64,000 nt of DNA, taken from assembly GCA_025062105.1 (NCBI GenBank), contig JANXAQ010000144.1, forward strand, positions 1 to 64,000, given 5' to 3'. The notes below the pieces were generated by a model. It searched no databases. It saw only the letters and a list, made by a program, of their open reading frames with translations, and was not told the origin of the DNA. Below are positions 29,301-38,190 of this stretch, piece by piece. Source of the DNA: Thermoguttaceae bacterium (GTDB lineage: Bacteria > Planctomycetota > Planctomycetia > Pirellulales > Thermoguttaceae). The position numbers and the translations under genes were made by a program. How positions within the stretch are numbered: position 1 is the first letter of the stretch; each line of letters starts with the position of its first letter.

Positions 29301-29614
29301 TTTCCCAGCACAATGTCCCAGTCGGTCGCCGGGATAGTAAGCAAAAGCTCATCTGTCCCGAGCCTTCGCTCCTCCGCCCAAATGGCCATCGTAATGGCCG
29401 GAATAAATACCAACATAATCCATGGAAACCACTTGTTCAGTTGATCTAAATTGGCCAAGTTGGTATTGAAAAATTCGTCCGGCCAAAAGGCGGCCATCAC
29501 ACTCAACCAGACAAACACACATATAAACAAATATCCCCTCGGATCCGAAAAATAGCTCACAAAGTTCCGCTTAAAAACCGCCCAAAGGACATTTGGATTG
29601 ATCAGGCTACTCAT
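26366..29614 (-). CDS. ABC-2 permease fused to a GldG-like domain
   Basis: The product has 1082 residues. The N-terminal third is an ABC-2-type permease with about eight membrane segments (20-340). Next comes a GldG-like / ABC_transp_aux extracytoplasmic domain (about 350-720), with INSLSPETVRLVRELKVDRP, GVIDTDAGLRGNF and the FLEAVRSGIPTAIFEDPCPRF region. A P/S/E-rich linker (780-880) is followed by a block with VVVADIDMLTPTFFALRE, a long charged coiled coil (about 960-1045) and a final membrane anchor (1050-1072) with a basic C-terminus. It forms the membrane part of an exporter with the ATPase encoded upstream. In Bacteroidetes, GldF and GldG are separate proteins; here both are one chain. 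Confidence 0.9.
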   Translation of the reverse strand: MSSLINPNVLWAVFKRNFVSYFSDPRGYLFICVFVWLSVMAAFWPDEFFNTNLANLDQLNKWFPWIMLVFIPAITMAIWAEERRLGTDELLLTIPATDWDIVLGKYLAAVAIYSVSLGFSMLCTYTVLESLGDPDVGLFIGTYFGYWLVGLAMLAVGMVASFLTAHETVAYILGALFNGILVILGTVPVLSAILRSPQWAVELQRWGIGGQLADFARGVISLAGIVYFLSIVVLMLYICMVVIGRRHWRLGPVVGSVAGFYLLLYVATGLICLLLGFGLSYLMPSFSAWLVAAIVYLGIHITLLYLWPRLPFSITELPGHYITRILSVAWMAVGLFLLFQAHNLRLDVTSERINSLSPETVRLVRELKVDRPIVIEAFISPASEVPESYVQTRLNVLHHLYELAALGKEKIRLIINETSQYSDEAARAEQRYKIQAKEVRSIDRGTLRTDNIFLGVAFTCGLEKVVVPFIDRGIPVEYELVRSLAIVAGEKRKKVGVIDTDAGLRGNFLAGVQQWPIIDELEKQYEVKPIDLNSPLQPGEVDVLLAVQPSTLTPDQMKHFLEAVRSGIPTAIFEDPCPRFAPWVPATSEPRRPPSSPFMMFPRDLPKGDIQELWNLLGIDFSRDQIIWQDYNPYPKIDLFREQKQFVFLGPGCGAEEPFYAQNPITQGLQNMLLPFPGAIFKWRTSDLEFLGLLRTGPRTGTVRYSELFRFNPFTGSRQLNPAARMIPTNEQYVLAARIRGKLKPEASGTQTPPPTGSGSLGPSGLWLASVLPAQLSEPQAGSATVGSQAETKPPTGEKTPPSAESKSVPTQPAIQEASASEPVSKQEPPSETAGSKSEPGRKEEKPSAEEKPAPAQKPPSQPSAPSPPEKPKAQEVNVVVVADIDMLTPTFFALREQGEIEELGITFDFDNVTFVLNVLDELAGETRFFELRKRRPKHRTLTRIEEATRQAREETAKIREEAYKKAEKVRDEEQRKLDEQVEQLRKRTDMPELEKAIQLVMLERSGQRRLDAKVKEAEAERDREIKRIETQLATQIRRVQDAYKMWAVVLPPIPPLVVAIVVFFIRRAQEHVGVAKSRLRG

Positions 29615-29828
29615 GGCCTCACCCTACCAATTTCCAACCTCCAAGATCATTCCTAGAAAACTCCTGGATGACCACACTCCCCCACAGTCCAAAAATACCA
29701 AAAGGCAGATCTGCCTTATAAAAAATCCACACCGTTGGAATAAAAGCCTCTGTCCATGAAGTATTTCCCATCCCTTGTGCGAAAGACACTATCCTGTCGG
29801 AAGCTTTTGTTTTCGGAGAGGGGCCAAG

Positions 29829-30596
29829 CTATCGAGCGCCAGCTCCTGTTAGCTCTCGAAAACACTCGTCCAACCGTCGGCCCCCAGTGGTAAGTTCGTC
29901 AATCGGACCGTCGTACACGAGACGGCCTTCATCGATGAATAACACCCGTTGGGCCATTGCCTCCACCTCCTGCAAAATATGCGTCGAAAGCAGAATGGTT
30001 TTCGTCTGGCCCAGTTTGCGGATAGTTTCTCGTACCTCATGAATCTGATTAGGATCCAAGCCGGCAGTCGGTTCATCCAGAATCAACACATCCGGCTCAT
30101 GCAACAGGACCTGAGCCATTCCCACCCGCTGCCGGTATCCTCGAGAAAGTTTGCCAATCGGTTTGCCGACCACAGCATGCAGATCACACAACTCAATGAC
30201 CGCCTCGATCCGCTGGCGTTTCCTGAGTCCAGTCAAACCCCGAGCCTCAGCAAAAAAGTTCAACAAGGCCCGCGGGGTCATGTCCAAATACAAAGGTCCA
30301 TTTTCCGGCAGATAGCCCAGGTGGGCTGAACCGGCCAGCCGATCCACCGACATATCATGACCAGCAATTCGAGCTACCCCCGACGACGGAGCCAAATAAC
30401 CTGTTAAAATCTTCATCGTGGTGCTTTTGCCAGCCCCATTCGGGCCCAAAAACGCCACCACTTCCCCCCGATAGACCCGGAAACTCACATCCCGAATTGC
30501 CGCAAAATCCCCAAAATACTTGGTCAACCCTTCTGCCTCGATCATCGCGATGGAAGCAGTGACAACGTTCGACACTTCGTCTTTAGACCCAGTCAT
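29829..30596 (-). CDS. ABC transporter ATP-binding protein (GldA-like)
   Basis: This is the cytoplasmic ATPase that drives the neighbouring permease-GldG fusion. In its 255 residues, Walker A is GPNGAGKST (51-59), the signature is LSRGYRQRVGMAQ (150-162), Walker B is LILDEPTAGLD (171-181), and the H-loop lies in LLSTHILQEVE. The order and spacing are those of ABC-2 exporter ATPases. The ATG at 30596 is preceded by AGGAGTGCAAGAGG. It is the first gene of the minus-strand cluster, with 214 bp to the permease gene. Confidence 0.95.
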   Translation of the reverse strand: MTGSKDEVSNVVTASIAMIEAEGLTKYFGDFAAIRDVSFRVYRGEVVAFLGPNGAGKSTTMKILTGYLAPSSGVARIAGHDMSVDRLAGSAHLGYLPENGPLYLDMTPRALLNFFAEARGLTGLRKRQRIEAVIELCDLHAVVGKPIGKLSRGYRQRVGMAQVLLHEPDVLILDEPTAGLDPNQIHEVRETIRKLGQTKTILLSTHILQEVEAMAQRVLFIDEGRLVYDGPIDELTTGGRRLDECFRELTGAGAR

Positions 30597-31031
30597 CCTC
30601 TTGCACTCCTGAAGACATGGGTAGGAACCGTTCCGTTATTCCGCTTAGGCCACCCCACATTCCCCTGGAATCTTTAGCGCTTCCAAATTATCCCTCCCCA
30701 AGCCCAGAGGTTCAGGGGGAGAATGAAGTCGTTCCGTTACGGCCAGCCAAGGGAGATTGCCGGGAGTGGGAGGAGGAATCTGTTCCGGCATTCGGGCCTC
30801 CAGCTCACCTTGGGAAGGCGTTCATTTTAACCCATTTGATGTATTTTATCCATACGACCCAAGGTTCGACTTAGGTTCAAGACGGAAAGGCACCTGGTAG
30901 AAGAGATGGGAAAAGATACTCCATTTATGTAATATCTTTCCCCTATATAGTGGGGCAGACAGGGTAAGACTATCCGCTCCGAATAGCTCGAAAGAAGAAC
31001 GGCACTCGAAAATGCCCCTCTATAGAGTTAT
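30597..31031. other. Spacer between ABC cluster and nucleoside hydrolase gene
   Basis: I recognise no gene, repeat or clear terminator. The promoter of the ABC cluster should lie here. Confidence 0.4.
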
Positions 31032-32003
31032 TTATATGCCATCACAATAGGGATTTTGCCGTTCGGCAATCTCTGCCGCCGTATGTAAAGAGCGGATGAT
31101 TTCTTCCAAGACCGCCTCTTTGTTAACCTTGGTAGCTACAGCAATATTATGCCGCCATGCGGGCACCCGCCGCCGATCAAAGACCGTAGCTCCCAGAGTT
31201 AATTCCCCCATAGTTTCTACATCTCCGGCCATTTCCACAAAAGTGAATAATTCCGGGTGGGTTAAGGCCACCAAGCCCACCACGTCGTGAATCCGAATAG
31301 CTTCTAAGCCCAGCTCTTGGCGATAGCCTCGAAAGGCTGCTTGTAAGAGTTTGCGAACAAATCGGCCGACTCGGGTAGTTTCTTCCGGAATTCGTGTCAG
31401 AACGTCCAATGTTAACTCGATTTGGTTAGTAACATCTAGGGGGATAAGGAATTTGGTACAAGGGGTGCGAAAGACCGTTCTGGCGGCTTGGGGATCGCAA
31501 TAAATATTGAACTCGGCAGCCGGGGTAATATTGCCCGGCCCACTGACCGTACCGCCCACAATGATCAACTGACCTAGCAACGAAGGCAGTTCAGGGTCGC
31601 GCAGAAAGGCACGAGCAATATTGGTCAAAGGGCCACAAGCTAGAATGGTAACCGCTTCGGGAGCAGCCCGTATTTCATCACAGATGACTTTTTCTGAGGG
31701 TCGTAGGTCCCGGCGTACCGCCACGTCAAAAGGGACTCCGCCCAGGCCATCCGGCCCAAAGATGCGGCGACCTTCTGTTGGAAGCCCATGCTCGGGAGCT
31801 GTACCGGCCCCGATTCGAGGCCAGCGGGGAGGATCCATTTGGCTGAGGATGACTTGCACATTGCGAGCCGCCTGTGCTGGGGACACATTTCCCCCAACAG
31901 AGGTGACGGCAACTACCTCTAAATCCGGATTAAACAGCCCAATGCACACCGCCACCGCATCGTCAATGCCCGGATCCACATCGAAAATGACCTTCTTGGG
32001 CAT
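31032..32003 (-). CDS. Inosine-uridine preferring nucleoside hydrolase family protein
   Basis: The enzyme cleaves the N-glycosidic bond of ribonucleosides in purine and pyrimidine salvage. The product has 323 residues and begins MPKKVIFDVDPGIDDAVAV, with the Asp cluster DxDPGxDD that binds calcium and the ribose. Further conserved blocks are VTSVGGNVSPAQAARNV, ILACGPLTNIARAF, IIVGGTVSGPGNITPAAEFN (with Asn and Glu for the sugar) and IRIHDVVGLVALTHPELF, which supplies the HD pair. AGGAAGG precedes the ATG. The base preference cannot be read from sequence. It is a single gene with no transporter beside it. Confidence 0.95.
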   Translation of the reverse strand: MPKKVIFDVDPGIDDAVAVCIGLFNPDLEVVAVTSVGGNVSPAQAARNVQVILSQMDPPRWPRIGAGTAPEHGLPTEGRRIFGPDGLGGVPFDVAVRRDLRPSEKVICDEIRAAPEAVTILACGPLTNIARAFLRDPELPSLLGQLIIVGGTVSGPGNITPAAEFNIYCDPQAARTVFRTPCTKFLIPLDVTNQIELTLDVLTRIPEETTRVGRFVRKLLQAAFRGYRQELGLEAIRIHDVVGLVALTHPELFTFVEMAGDVETMGELTLGATVFDRRRVPAWRHNIAVATKVNKEAVLEEIIRSLHTAAEIAERQNPYCDGI

Positions 32004-32264
32004 GGGCCTTCCTATCCCGAAAAATGTTTAGAAAAACCATCTAAATAATTAACTTTTCATCCCCATTCCACTGCTCCCAAACTCTTCCGCTGCCACTTCA
32101 TCCCTACTATGCTTAATCTTCCTCTCGGTTTCCCCAGGATAAAGAGCTGGCCCAAAAATTATTTTTTTCGGGAATGAAACTCAAAAAGATCAATAACAAC
32201 AATAATTTGGAGAAAATTGCCATCTTAGGAAAACTGGTAAATTCAGAATGCACCACTGCAATTT

Positions 32265-32830
32265 ATCCTCATTCCGACCGGTCTTCTCTAACCCCATCGT
32301 GGGCTATGCATTGCTAGCAGCTAATAGGGGTAAGAGGTAGAGGTAGAAAACCAAACAGCTATAGAATTTTTTTCAGACCTTCCTCTTTTATACTTTCTGA
32401 AAAGTTCCTCTTTATGGGGAAAATGCTCTGGTTTCGGCTTGGCTTACAGGGGCGGCCAACCAGGCCCATTCGGATGCCCAGCAACCTAAGGTGTTAGAAG
32501 GCCATAGGTTTGAGACGCCATTTTGGTAGGGTCTTCAGGCAGGGCTTAGAAGTTGGAAATTCCCTTCGGGAAAGGGCGCCCCAGTGGAGCTGGCTCAATA
32601 GCTTCCCCCTAAAGAGTAATTTTTCAGAAAGTACAGTAAATATATCTTCCTCGAATTATGGAGAGGTTTCTTTCCATCATTTTGGCGCCTTCCCCCTCTC
32701 CGGCAATACATAGGGCTGCTAGCACTCCTAGCAACTACATAGAGTAGGTCTTTGAACGGGGCAAGCTAATCCCTACCGAATTAAAGATTCATAAAGTCCT
32801 GGGCATGTTCAGAATTTTGTAGCAATTCCT
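32265..32830 (-). repeat. Degenerate and composite family A copies
   Basis: 32265-32375 keeps CATTGCTAGCAGC and ACCAAACAGCTATAG only. 32637-32671 is a forward right end (TATATCTTCCTCGAATTATG). 32672-32830 is a reverse body with GGGCTGCTAGCACTCCTAGC, ending GTAGCAATTCC. The spacer between them (32376-32636) shows nothing recognisable. Confidence 0.65.
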
Positions 32831-32841
32831 CAAAAGTCGAA

Positions 32842-35196
32842 CTACGGTTCTTTGACGAGGGTTCGGAGGAATTTTTCGGCGGGGAGGTCGGCGGGCACCA
32901 CCAGGGCCACATAATCGGCAATTGCTTGGTTGTAGTCGATTAAGGTCTGGATAAAATCGAGGAGGGTTTGCTTTTGCTGATACCAGGCAGCCAGAACTTC
33001 GTGCAATAGCCGTTGGTCTTGGCCATATTGTTGGACGAGTTCGTTTTGGGCCTGATCTGCCTGGACCACGGCTTTTGCGCGGTGTTGTAAATGGCCATAT
33101 AAACCCTCTACCAGTCCGGCTGCCCGCCGCACCGGCCAACTAGATCGTGCATTCCTGTCTAGCATCTCCAAGCGAAGATTATAAGGCCCGGTGTATGGCA
33201 AAGTAGCAGGCAACAAATTTCCTTCTGTCCCCAAGCCAAGAAGCAGGGCCAGTTTCTCCTGACGTTGCAGAAGCCGAATTTGGGCTTCCATTAGTTCAGC
33301 TTCTTCGGCCAACAGGGCCGACCGCCATAGCAGTCTCTCCTCTGCCCCCAGAGGCCGGCCGATTCGCCGAAGATTGATCTCCCCTAGTTTGTGTAACTGT
33401 TCCTCTTGTTGCTGCCGAGCGATGGTTTCGGCTCGTTGTTGCCACAGGAGCCAATACGCTTCCAAAAGCTCCCGTCGTCTGGCTCCCGAGACCCGTTCCA
33501 GACACTCCAATAGCCTTAGCTCCCGAAAGTTTTCCTTCAGATGGGTGGGGCCATGAAGACTGAGCGCTAACTGCTCCACTTGGACTCTTGGCTCCGCATG
33601 GAGCAGTCCCGGATACAAAGCAATCGTCTCTTCCGAAAACCCTCCTGGTGGTTCCGGTGGCTTTTTTGCTTCCCGAACCACCCGGTTCTCAGCGGGAGAG
33701 CTCTCCTGAGTCTTGGGCAGACTAGCTGCTGGGGAAGGAGTTGGTTGGGCGGAGTCACCAGTTTTGGCAGAACCGGATCGGCTCGTTTCTCCTACAACGG
33801 AAGGTGCACTCTCGGGAACCAACGGAACTAAAGGCTGGGGCACTGAAGACTTGGAACCAGATGGCGAGATGCCCGCTTCTGAGGAGGGTCTTGGTGGAGC
33901 TAAAGTGGGTTCCTCCCGGCCACCGGTGGCAGCTTTCTGTCCATACCCGATCGAGGGAGCAGTTCCGGAAGCAGAGGCAGCACTTGAAGGAGGCTGCTGT
34001 TTGAGGCCTTCCAATACAGGTTCCGGCTCACCCAACGGGATGGGCTCTAATTGCTCCGCATCCATCTTTGCCCCGATTGGAGGTTGTTCATACGTAGCTG
34101 GGACTACTCCGGAATATACGCCTTCAATAGGTGTTGCCGAATTTTCTCTAAGGCTTCCCCTCCGGCCATCGGCCGAAGGTGTCCTCTTACTGGCGCCCTG
34201 GTCTTGCAATATCAACAGCCGAACCAGCGACGGCCCATATGCTCCCGGTGGTGCCACTGCCAACGCAAATTCGGCAATCTGGTTGTTGTAGGCGACGGTG
34301 GCTTCCAAAAAGGCGGTATGCTCCTTCATCCAGTGGTTGTGCAACCATAAGATAGGGCGCAGATCGGTTCGGCCCTGTTGATAGGCCTCAGAGAAAGCCG
34401 CCAGGGCGTCTTCGGCAGCTTCGATGGCCTGGGCGTGCCGATCGATCGCCTTCTGCCACCAAGGCAAACAGCGATCGATCAATACCAATTGCCGAGGCAC
34501 CACCCGGCCAATAAACAACTTTTCCAACATAGTAGAATAGGGGCCGACATGGGGTTTATCCACCGGCCAGGGAGGCACGGTTTTGGCATGTAAAGCTGCC
34601 TTTTGCGCAAAACTCTGTTGGGCAGCAGCCAGAGCGGTTTCGGCTGACTGCAAAGCCGCTTTCGCCTCGCTAATCGCCGCTTGATAAGCGATTTGATCTG
34701 CGGACAGCACCCGAAGCGATTCTAACCAAGCCAATTCCTTTTTCCGGAAACTAACTGTGCCTACAGCGGCTGCCAAGTCCCAATAGGCCTGGATCAGGCG
34801 GAGTTGGTCGTTTCGGGGCAGAGGGCGGCTCAGCAGATCGACTAATCGGATCGGATAAAAGGAAACTGCGCTGGAAGGCCGATCGGGGAGGGCTGCTTCC
34901 AACAAGCCCGGCGGCAAAACCCGACGGGGAATCTTAGGAAGGATTTCTGGCTCGCTCTTTTGGCCCCCAAGCGCAGATAACCCGCCCTCCGAGGCGGATA
35001 AACGGCCTGGCTCTGTGGCTGCCAAAAAACCGCTCCCTAACTGCTTACCCCCCAGGGCAACTCCTTCCACAAAATTACGCTCCAGGGCAGTCGGCCGTTG
35101 AGGAAAGATCTCTCTCCTTATGGTAGGAAAACTCAGGGTAGAATTTTCTCCCGCGAACAAACTTCCAACTAACATCACTGTTACCAAGCTTCCCAT
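32842..35196 (-). CDS. TolC-like secreted protein with internal duplication
   Basis: The product has 784 residues. A short signal-like N-terminus (MGSLVTVMLVGSLFAGENS) follows AGAAGGG. Two helical modules (about 115-325 and 535-780) resemble each other. Both have a RLIQAYWDLAAA / RELLEAYWLLWQQ start, a GPYSTMLEKLF / GPYNLRLEMLD middle and a YNNQIAEFALAVAPP / YNQAIADYVALVVPA end. The last block is what planctomycete TolC-like outer-membrane efflux proteins carry. A 200-residue P/S/E-rich, presumably disordered, linker separates them. TolC folds are themselves twofold repeats, so a periplasmic or outer-membrane helical tube is plausible; the function is inferred. The TAG stop lies next to fragments of family A and B ends. 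Confidence 0.65.
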   Translation of the reverse strand: MGSLVTVMLVGSLFAGENSTLSFPTIRREIFPQRPTALERNFVEGVALGGKQLGSGFLAATEPGRLSASEGGLSALGGQKSEPEILPKIPRRVLPPGLLEAALPDRPSSAVSFYPIRLVDLLSRPLPRNDQLRLIQAYWDLAAAVGTVSFRKKELAWLESLRVLSADQIAYQAAISEAKAALQSAETALAAAQQSFAQKAALHAKTVPPWPVDKPHVGPYSTMLEKLFIGRVVPRQLVLIDRCLPWWQKAIDRHAQAIEAAEDALAAFSEAYQQGRTDLRPILWLHNHWMKEHTAFLEATVAYNNQIAEFALAVAPPGAYGPSLVRLLILQDQGASKRTPSADGRRGSLRENSATPIEGVYSGVVPATYEQPPIGAKMDAEQLEPIPLGEPEPVLEGLKQQPPSSAASASGTAPSIGYGQKAATGGREEPTLAPPRPSSEAGISPSGSKSSVPQPLVPLVPESAPSVVGETSRSGSAKTGDSAQPTPSPAASLPKTQESSPAENRVVREAKKPPEPPGGFSEETIALYPGLLHAEPRVQVEQLALSLHGPTHLKENFRELRLLECLERVSGARRRELLEAYWLLWQQRAETIARQQQEEQLHKLGEINLRRIGRPLGAEERLLWRSALLAEEAELMEAQIRLLQRQEKLALLLGLGTEGNLLPATLPYTGPYNLRLEMLDRNARSSWPVRRAAGLVEGLYGHLQHRAKAVVQADQAQNELVQQYGQDQRLLHEVLAAWYQQKQTLLDFIQTLIDYNQAIADYVALVVPADLPAEKFLRTLVKEP

Positions 35197-35257
35197 GGCG
35201 GATGCCCTTCTAACAAAGCTTCCCTATTCCGCCGGTGCACGGATTGATCGGTTTTTA

Positions 35258-35391
35258 AGCTCGACTTTTGTCATTTTCCCTACCTTTGTTTTATATTCTG
35301 GAGTAAAGGGGGTTTTGAATAGGGCAGGCTAATCTTTTCCGAATCAAAGGTTCATGCAGTTCACTGCGGGTTCAGGATTTTGTAGAGGTGC
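35258..35391 (-). repeat. Family B start fragment fused to a family A end
   Basis: 35258-35299 is CTCGACTTTTGTCATTTTCC of family B. From about 35300, GTTTTGAATAGGGCAGGCTA to TTTTGTAGAGGTGCC is the last half of a reverse family A copy. Confidence 0.72.
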
Positions 35392-35879
35392 CTGTTATTT
35401 TACCGTGTGTTGCCACAGGCTCTGGTCTGGCACGAAAACCCTCGGCAAACGCTCCTATTCCATTTCACGCCAGCCCTAAACTATCCAGAGGGCGTAGGCC
35501 CACCCGTGGAATCACCACGAAGCCATTTTCCACTGACCACGATAACCTAAGCAGCAACAACCCTAACCAACACGATAGCACTAACATCGGTTGTAGGAAC
35601 CGGTTGCGCTGCTTGGGCTGCCTTATCTTTCGGTTCTGCCGTTGTCAGGAAACTGTCGGCAGAAACATCTTTTCCTCCGAAGTCCCTCCGAAAGGCAACT
35701 TCTTAAAGGAGCAAAACCAATAAAAGCCCCGGAGTGGTCTGGGACTGTGGTTCCAACATACCTGAACGCAAGGCCTTGTTAACTCCCCTTTTAGGTTGCC
35801 ACGGCAGCTGGCTTCCGTCAATTGGGCACAGGCGAGGTTTCTGGAATTCACTAACGGAGCTGAAAAAGCGCAAAATTAG
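35392..35879. other. Spacer with no recognised feature
   Basis: I see no convincing frame, repeat or RNA signal in this stretch. Confidence 0.35.
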
Positions 35880-36598
35880 TGAGGTTATCAGCGGGAGGTT
35901 TGCCTTTTTCCTTAACTACTTTTGCCGCAGATACTTACTACAAAATCCTCTTTCGTACCTGAGATTTCCTAGCTGCCACAGATGCAAGCAGTTAGGGCAT
36001 TGCTGTTGCGGCAAGAGGCCCAGCAGAACAAAACTCGAGAGGCAAAAACACTAAGAACCTCGAACAACATGAAAAAATCAGACGGTGTTAAGGCGTTTTC
36101 TGCCCCCTTGGCGGGTGGTTGGAAAACTCATGTTGTTAGCGACTCTAATGGATTCTGCCTGCCCATTAAAACGATCCCAAGCAGGCCGCTGCTGGCCGTT
36201 GTACTGTCCAGTCAGCTCGACTTTGGTCAATTTTCCTAAGTCCTTTTGTTTCCAGTAGTTACGACGAGACTTCCTTTTGTTCACGCTATTTCCTAACTCC
36301 AATAGTTACAAGGACTTAGAGTTTCCCCCTTTCGGGAGAAGGCCTAAAATGGCAAAAGTCGAGGTTAGCTCGACTTTTGCCATTTTACCCAACTGCTTTT
36401 CTGCTCAGGAGTTTCGACAGACCTTCCTTTTGCTGACACAATTTTCTAACTTCGGCAATTCCAAGAGGTTATGGTTTTTTCTTTCGACAAGAGGCACAAA
36501 ATGACAAAAGTCGAGATTAGGGAATTGGGTCCGCAAAAGGATGGTTCGTCGTAAAGCACGGGGAGGAAATAAGTTAGAGAAAATGGCAGACGTCGCGC
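35880..36598. repeat. Group of family B elements
   Basis: A degenerate copy lies at about 35880-36045. Clear copies lie at 36216-36363 and 36369-36515 (CTCGAC...GTCGAG ends; TTAG on both sides of the second). A right-half fragment lies at 36516-36598, ending ATGGCAGACGTCG. The spacer 36046-36215 shows nothing else. Confidence 0.83.
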
Positions 36599-36631
36599 AG
36601 TCAGAGAGGCGGCCGAAAATTCGGCTTGCTA

Positions 36632-37528
36632 TTAAAACCGAGCGCCCCACCAGTAAGCCGACAAGATAGCAGTAATTTGGGCCACGAGAAGAGTAGTATC
36701 TGCATTCGGAGCGATTCGAATTCCAGACGAACTGGCCACGGTCGTGTAATCCCGGTAAAAGGTCCGTAGATCGCTTCGGGTACGGTCTCCGTTACCGCCT
36801 GCCCAGTGGATGATGCTACCGAGGATGGTTTCTTCGTGTTCTTGGAGGAACTCGGCCAAATAGGGCCCTTCTTCGATGTTTTCTGTGGAGGGGCTAGCTA
36901 AGGCAGCGATTTCGGCCAGGTCGTTGGCCATATTTTCAGCTGTATCCACCGAGCCACGTTCGCACAACCGCAGCCAGGCTTCTGAGATTTTCCACTTGGG
37001 CGGCTGGCCGTCTTTACGGCTTAGCAGAATAGCAAAATATTGACTGGGTTCATAGGAATCTGGCCCTTTGGCCTCATTCCAGGCACGCCGAAGCAGGGTA
37101 GCCTCCGACCAGCGAGAAAAGACCGCTCGTTTCTCCTTCGGATCCACGATGATAAACTTACGTTGCTTCGTCAAATACCCGATCACGGCTACCCAATGCT
37201 CAAAATCGTTCGACAGCAAAATGGCGGGATTCCCTTGCCTCAGATGAAGTCGCAGTCGTCGCGCAAACTCTTTGCCCCGACTGCGTTCCTCCATCAAGAC
37301 AAACTCCGAACGGACGCCAAACTGCCGGGCTGCCCGACGCAGCCCCCGCTCATCGACCCCGTGAATAAAAATGCTGACCGGTTTGCCTGCCGCTGCCGCC
37401 AACTGCCGTTGCGTCGCCGTAATACCCAAAATAAATAAACAAGCCGACAAACTACACGGCCCACAATGGCTAGGCAATTGCAATTCACAAAGCGGAGCAA
37501 ACGGACGCTTTTTTCGAGATTTCGGCAT
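36632..37528 (-). CDS. C39-like (papain-fold) cysteine peptidase family protein
   Basis: The product has 298 residues. The first 140 form a C39-type fold. Nucleophile Cys22 lies in SHCGPCSLSACLFILG, followed by the QRQLAAAAG helix. The active-site His111 lies in FEHWVAVIGYL and the partner Asp129 in IIVDPKEKR. C39 domains cleave after double-Gly leaders in peptide exporters, but here there is no ABC or membrane part, so it may be a free peptidase or a peptidase-like protein. The C-terminal 150 residues are not recognised. There is no signal peptide. Upstream lie two copies of a 30-bp direct repeat that could be regulatory. Family B repeats end 30 bp from its 3' end. Confidence 0.75.
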   Translation of the reverse strand: MPKSRKKRPFAPLCELQLPSHCGPCSLSACLFILGITATQRQLAAAAGKPVSIFIHGVDERGLRRAARQFGVRSEFVLMEERSRGKEFARRLRLHLRQGNPAILLSNDFEHWVAVIGYLTKQRKFIIVDPKEKRAVFSRWSEATLLRRAWNEAKGPDSYEPSQYFAILLSRKDGQPPKWKISEAWLRLCERGSVDTAENMANDLAEIAALASPSTENIEEGPYLAEFLQEHEETILGSIIHWAGGNGDRTRSDLRTFYRDYTTVASSSGIRIAPNADTTLLVAQITAILSAYWWGARF

Positions 37529-37553
37529 GCTCTAGGCTTTCTTTACCCGGAAT

Positions 37554-37655
37554 CCTCTGAGGTTTGGATTCTCCAAAGGGATTTTTTTCCTCCTATTTGC
37601 TCCCAACCACGCTTGGAAATACTCTGAGGCTTTGATTCTCCAAAGGGTATTTGTT
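37554..37655 (-). promoter_or_regulatory. Pair of 30-bp direct repeats upstream of the peptidase gene
   Basis: CTCTGAGGTTTGGATTCTCC with AAAGGGATTT (37554-37586) recurs with few changes at 37622-37655, 67 bp further upstream. The copies lie 26 and 94 bp from the start codon of the minus-strand gene, a position that fits operator or activator sites. Function is inferred. Confidence 0.5.
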
Positions 37656-38190
37656 TGACCAGCTGGCTTCTGCCGGCAACCTACCTGCACTTTCCCCGCT
37701 AATCGGAGGGAATGCGTTTGCCCAAAATCTTTCTTTCGCCTCTATCTTATCTTTCCAGACTGATCCTAGACCTTTAGGCTGTCAAGTGCCTTCCCCCAAA
37801 AGAGTGAGAATTACATTTTCTCTCTTAACCCCTTACCTGTTAAAGACTTAAACCACATCGATTCTCAAAAGCCGATCAGGGAATCTTACCAAATACCTCG
37901 ACCTGGGACAACCTTCGCTTGGAGGTTTATAATATCGACTATTTTTGTCATCAATAGCTTTTTTGAAAACCTTTCCAACCCCAGCTCCTCCATCATAACT
38001 TAACCTCTCTGAAAAATTTGGGAAAACTTTCGACTTCCCACATATTACAGCTGAGCAGTGGCCCTCTCGGTCATTGGTGTCGGGACATCTTTTCGAGACA
38101 CAATATGATGTGGAATTCTCGTCAAGGCAACAACATATTGTAGAACAAGCCGTTATTCAGACCTCTATGTGTCCCTTGGAGCGTTGCTAG
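37656..38190. other. Spacer with no gene recognised
   Basis: The stretch is AT-rich, with no supported frame. The frame at 37651-37851 has no ribosome site or motif. I see no family A-E copy. Confidence 0.4.
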
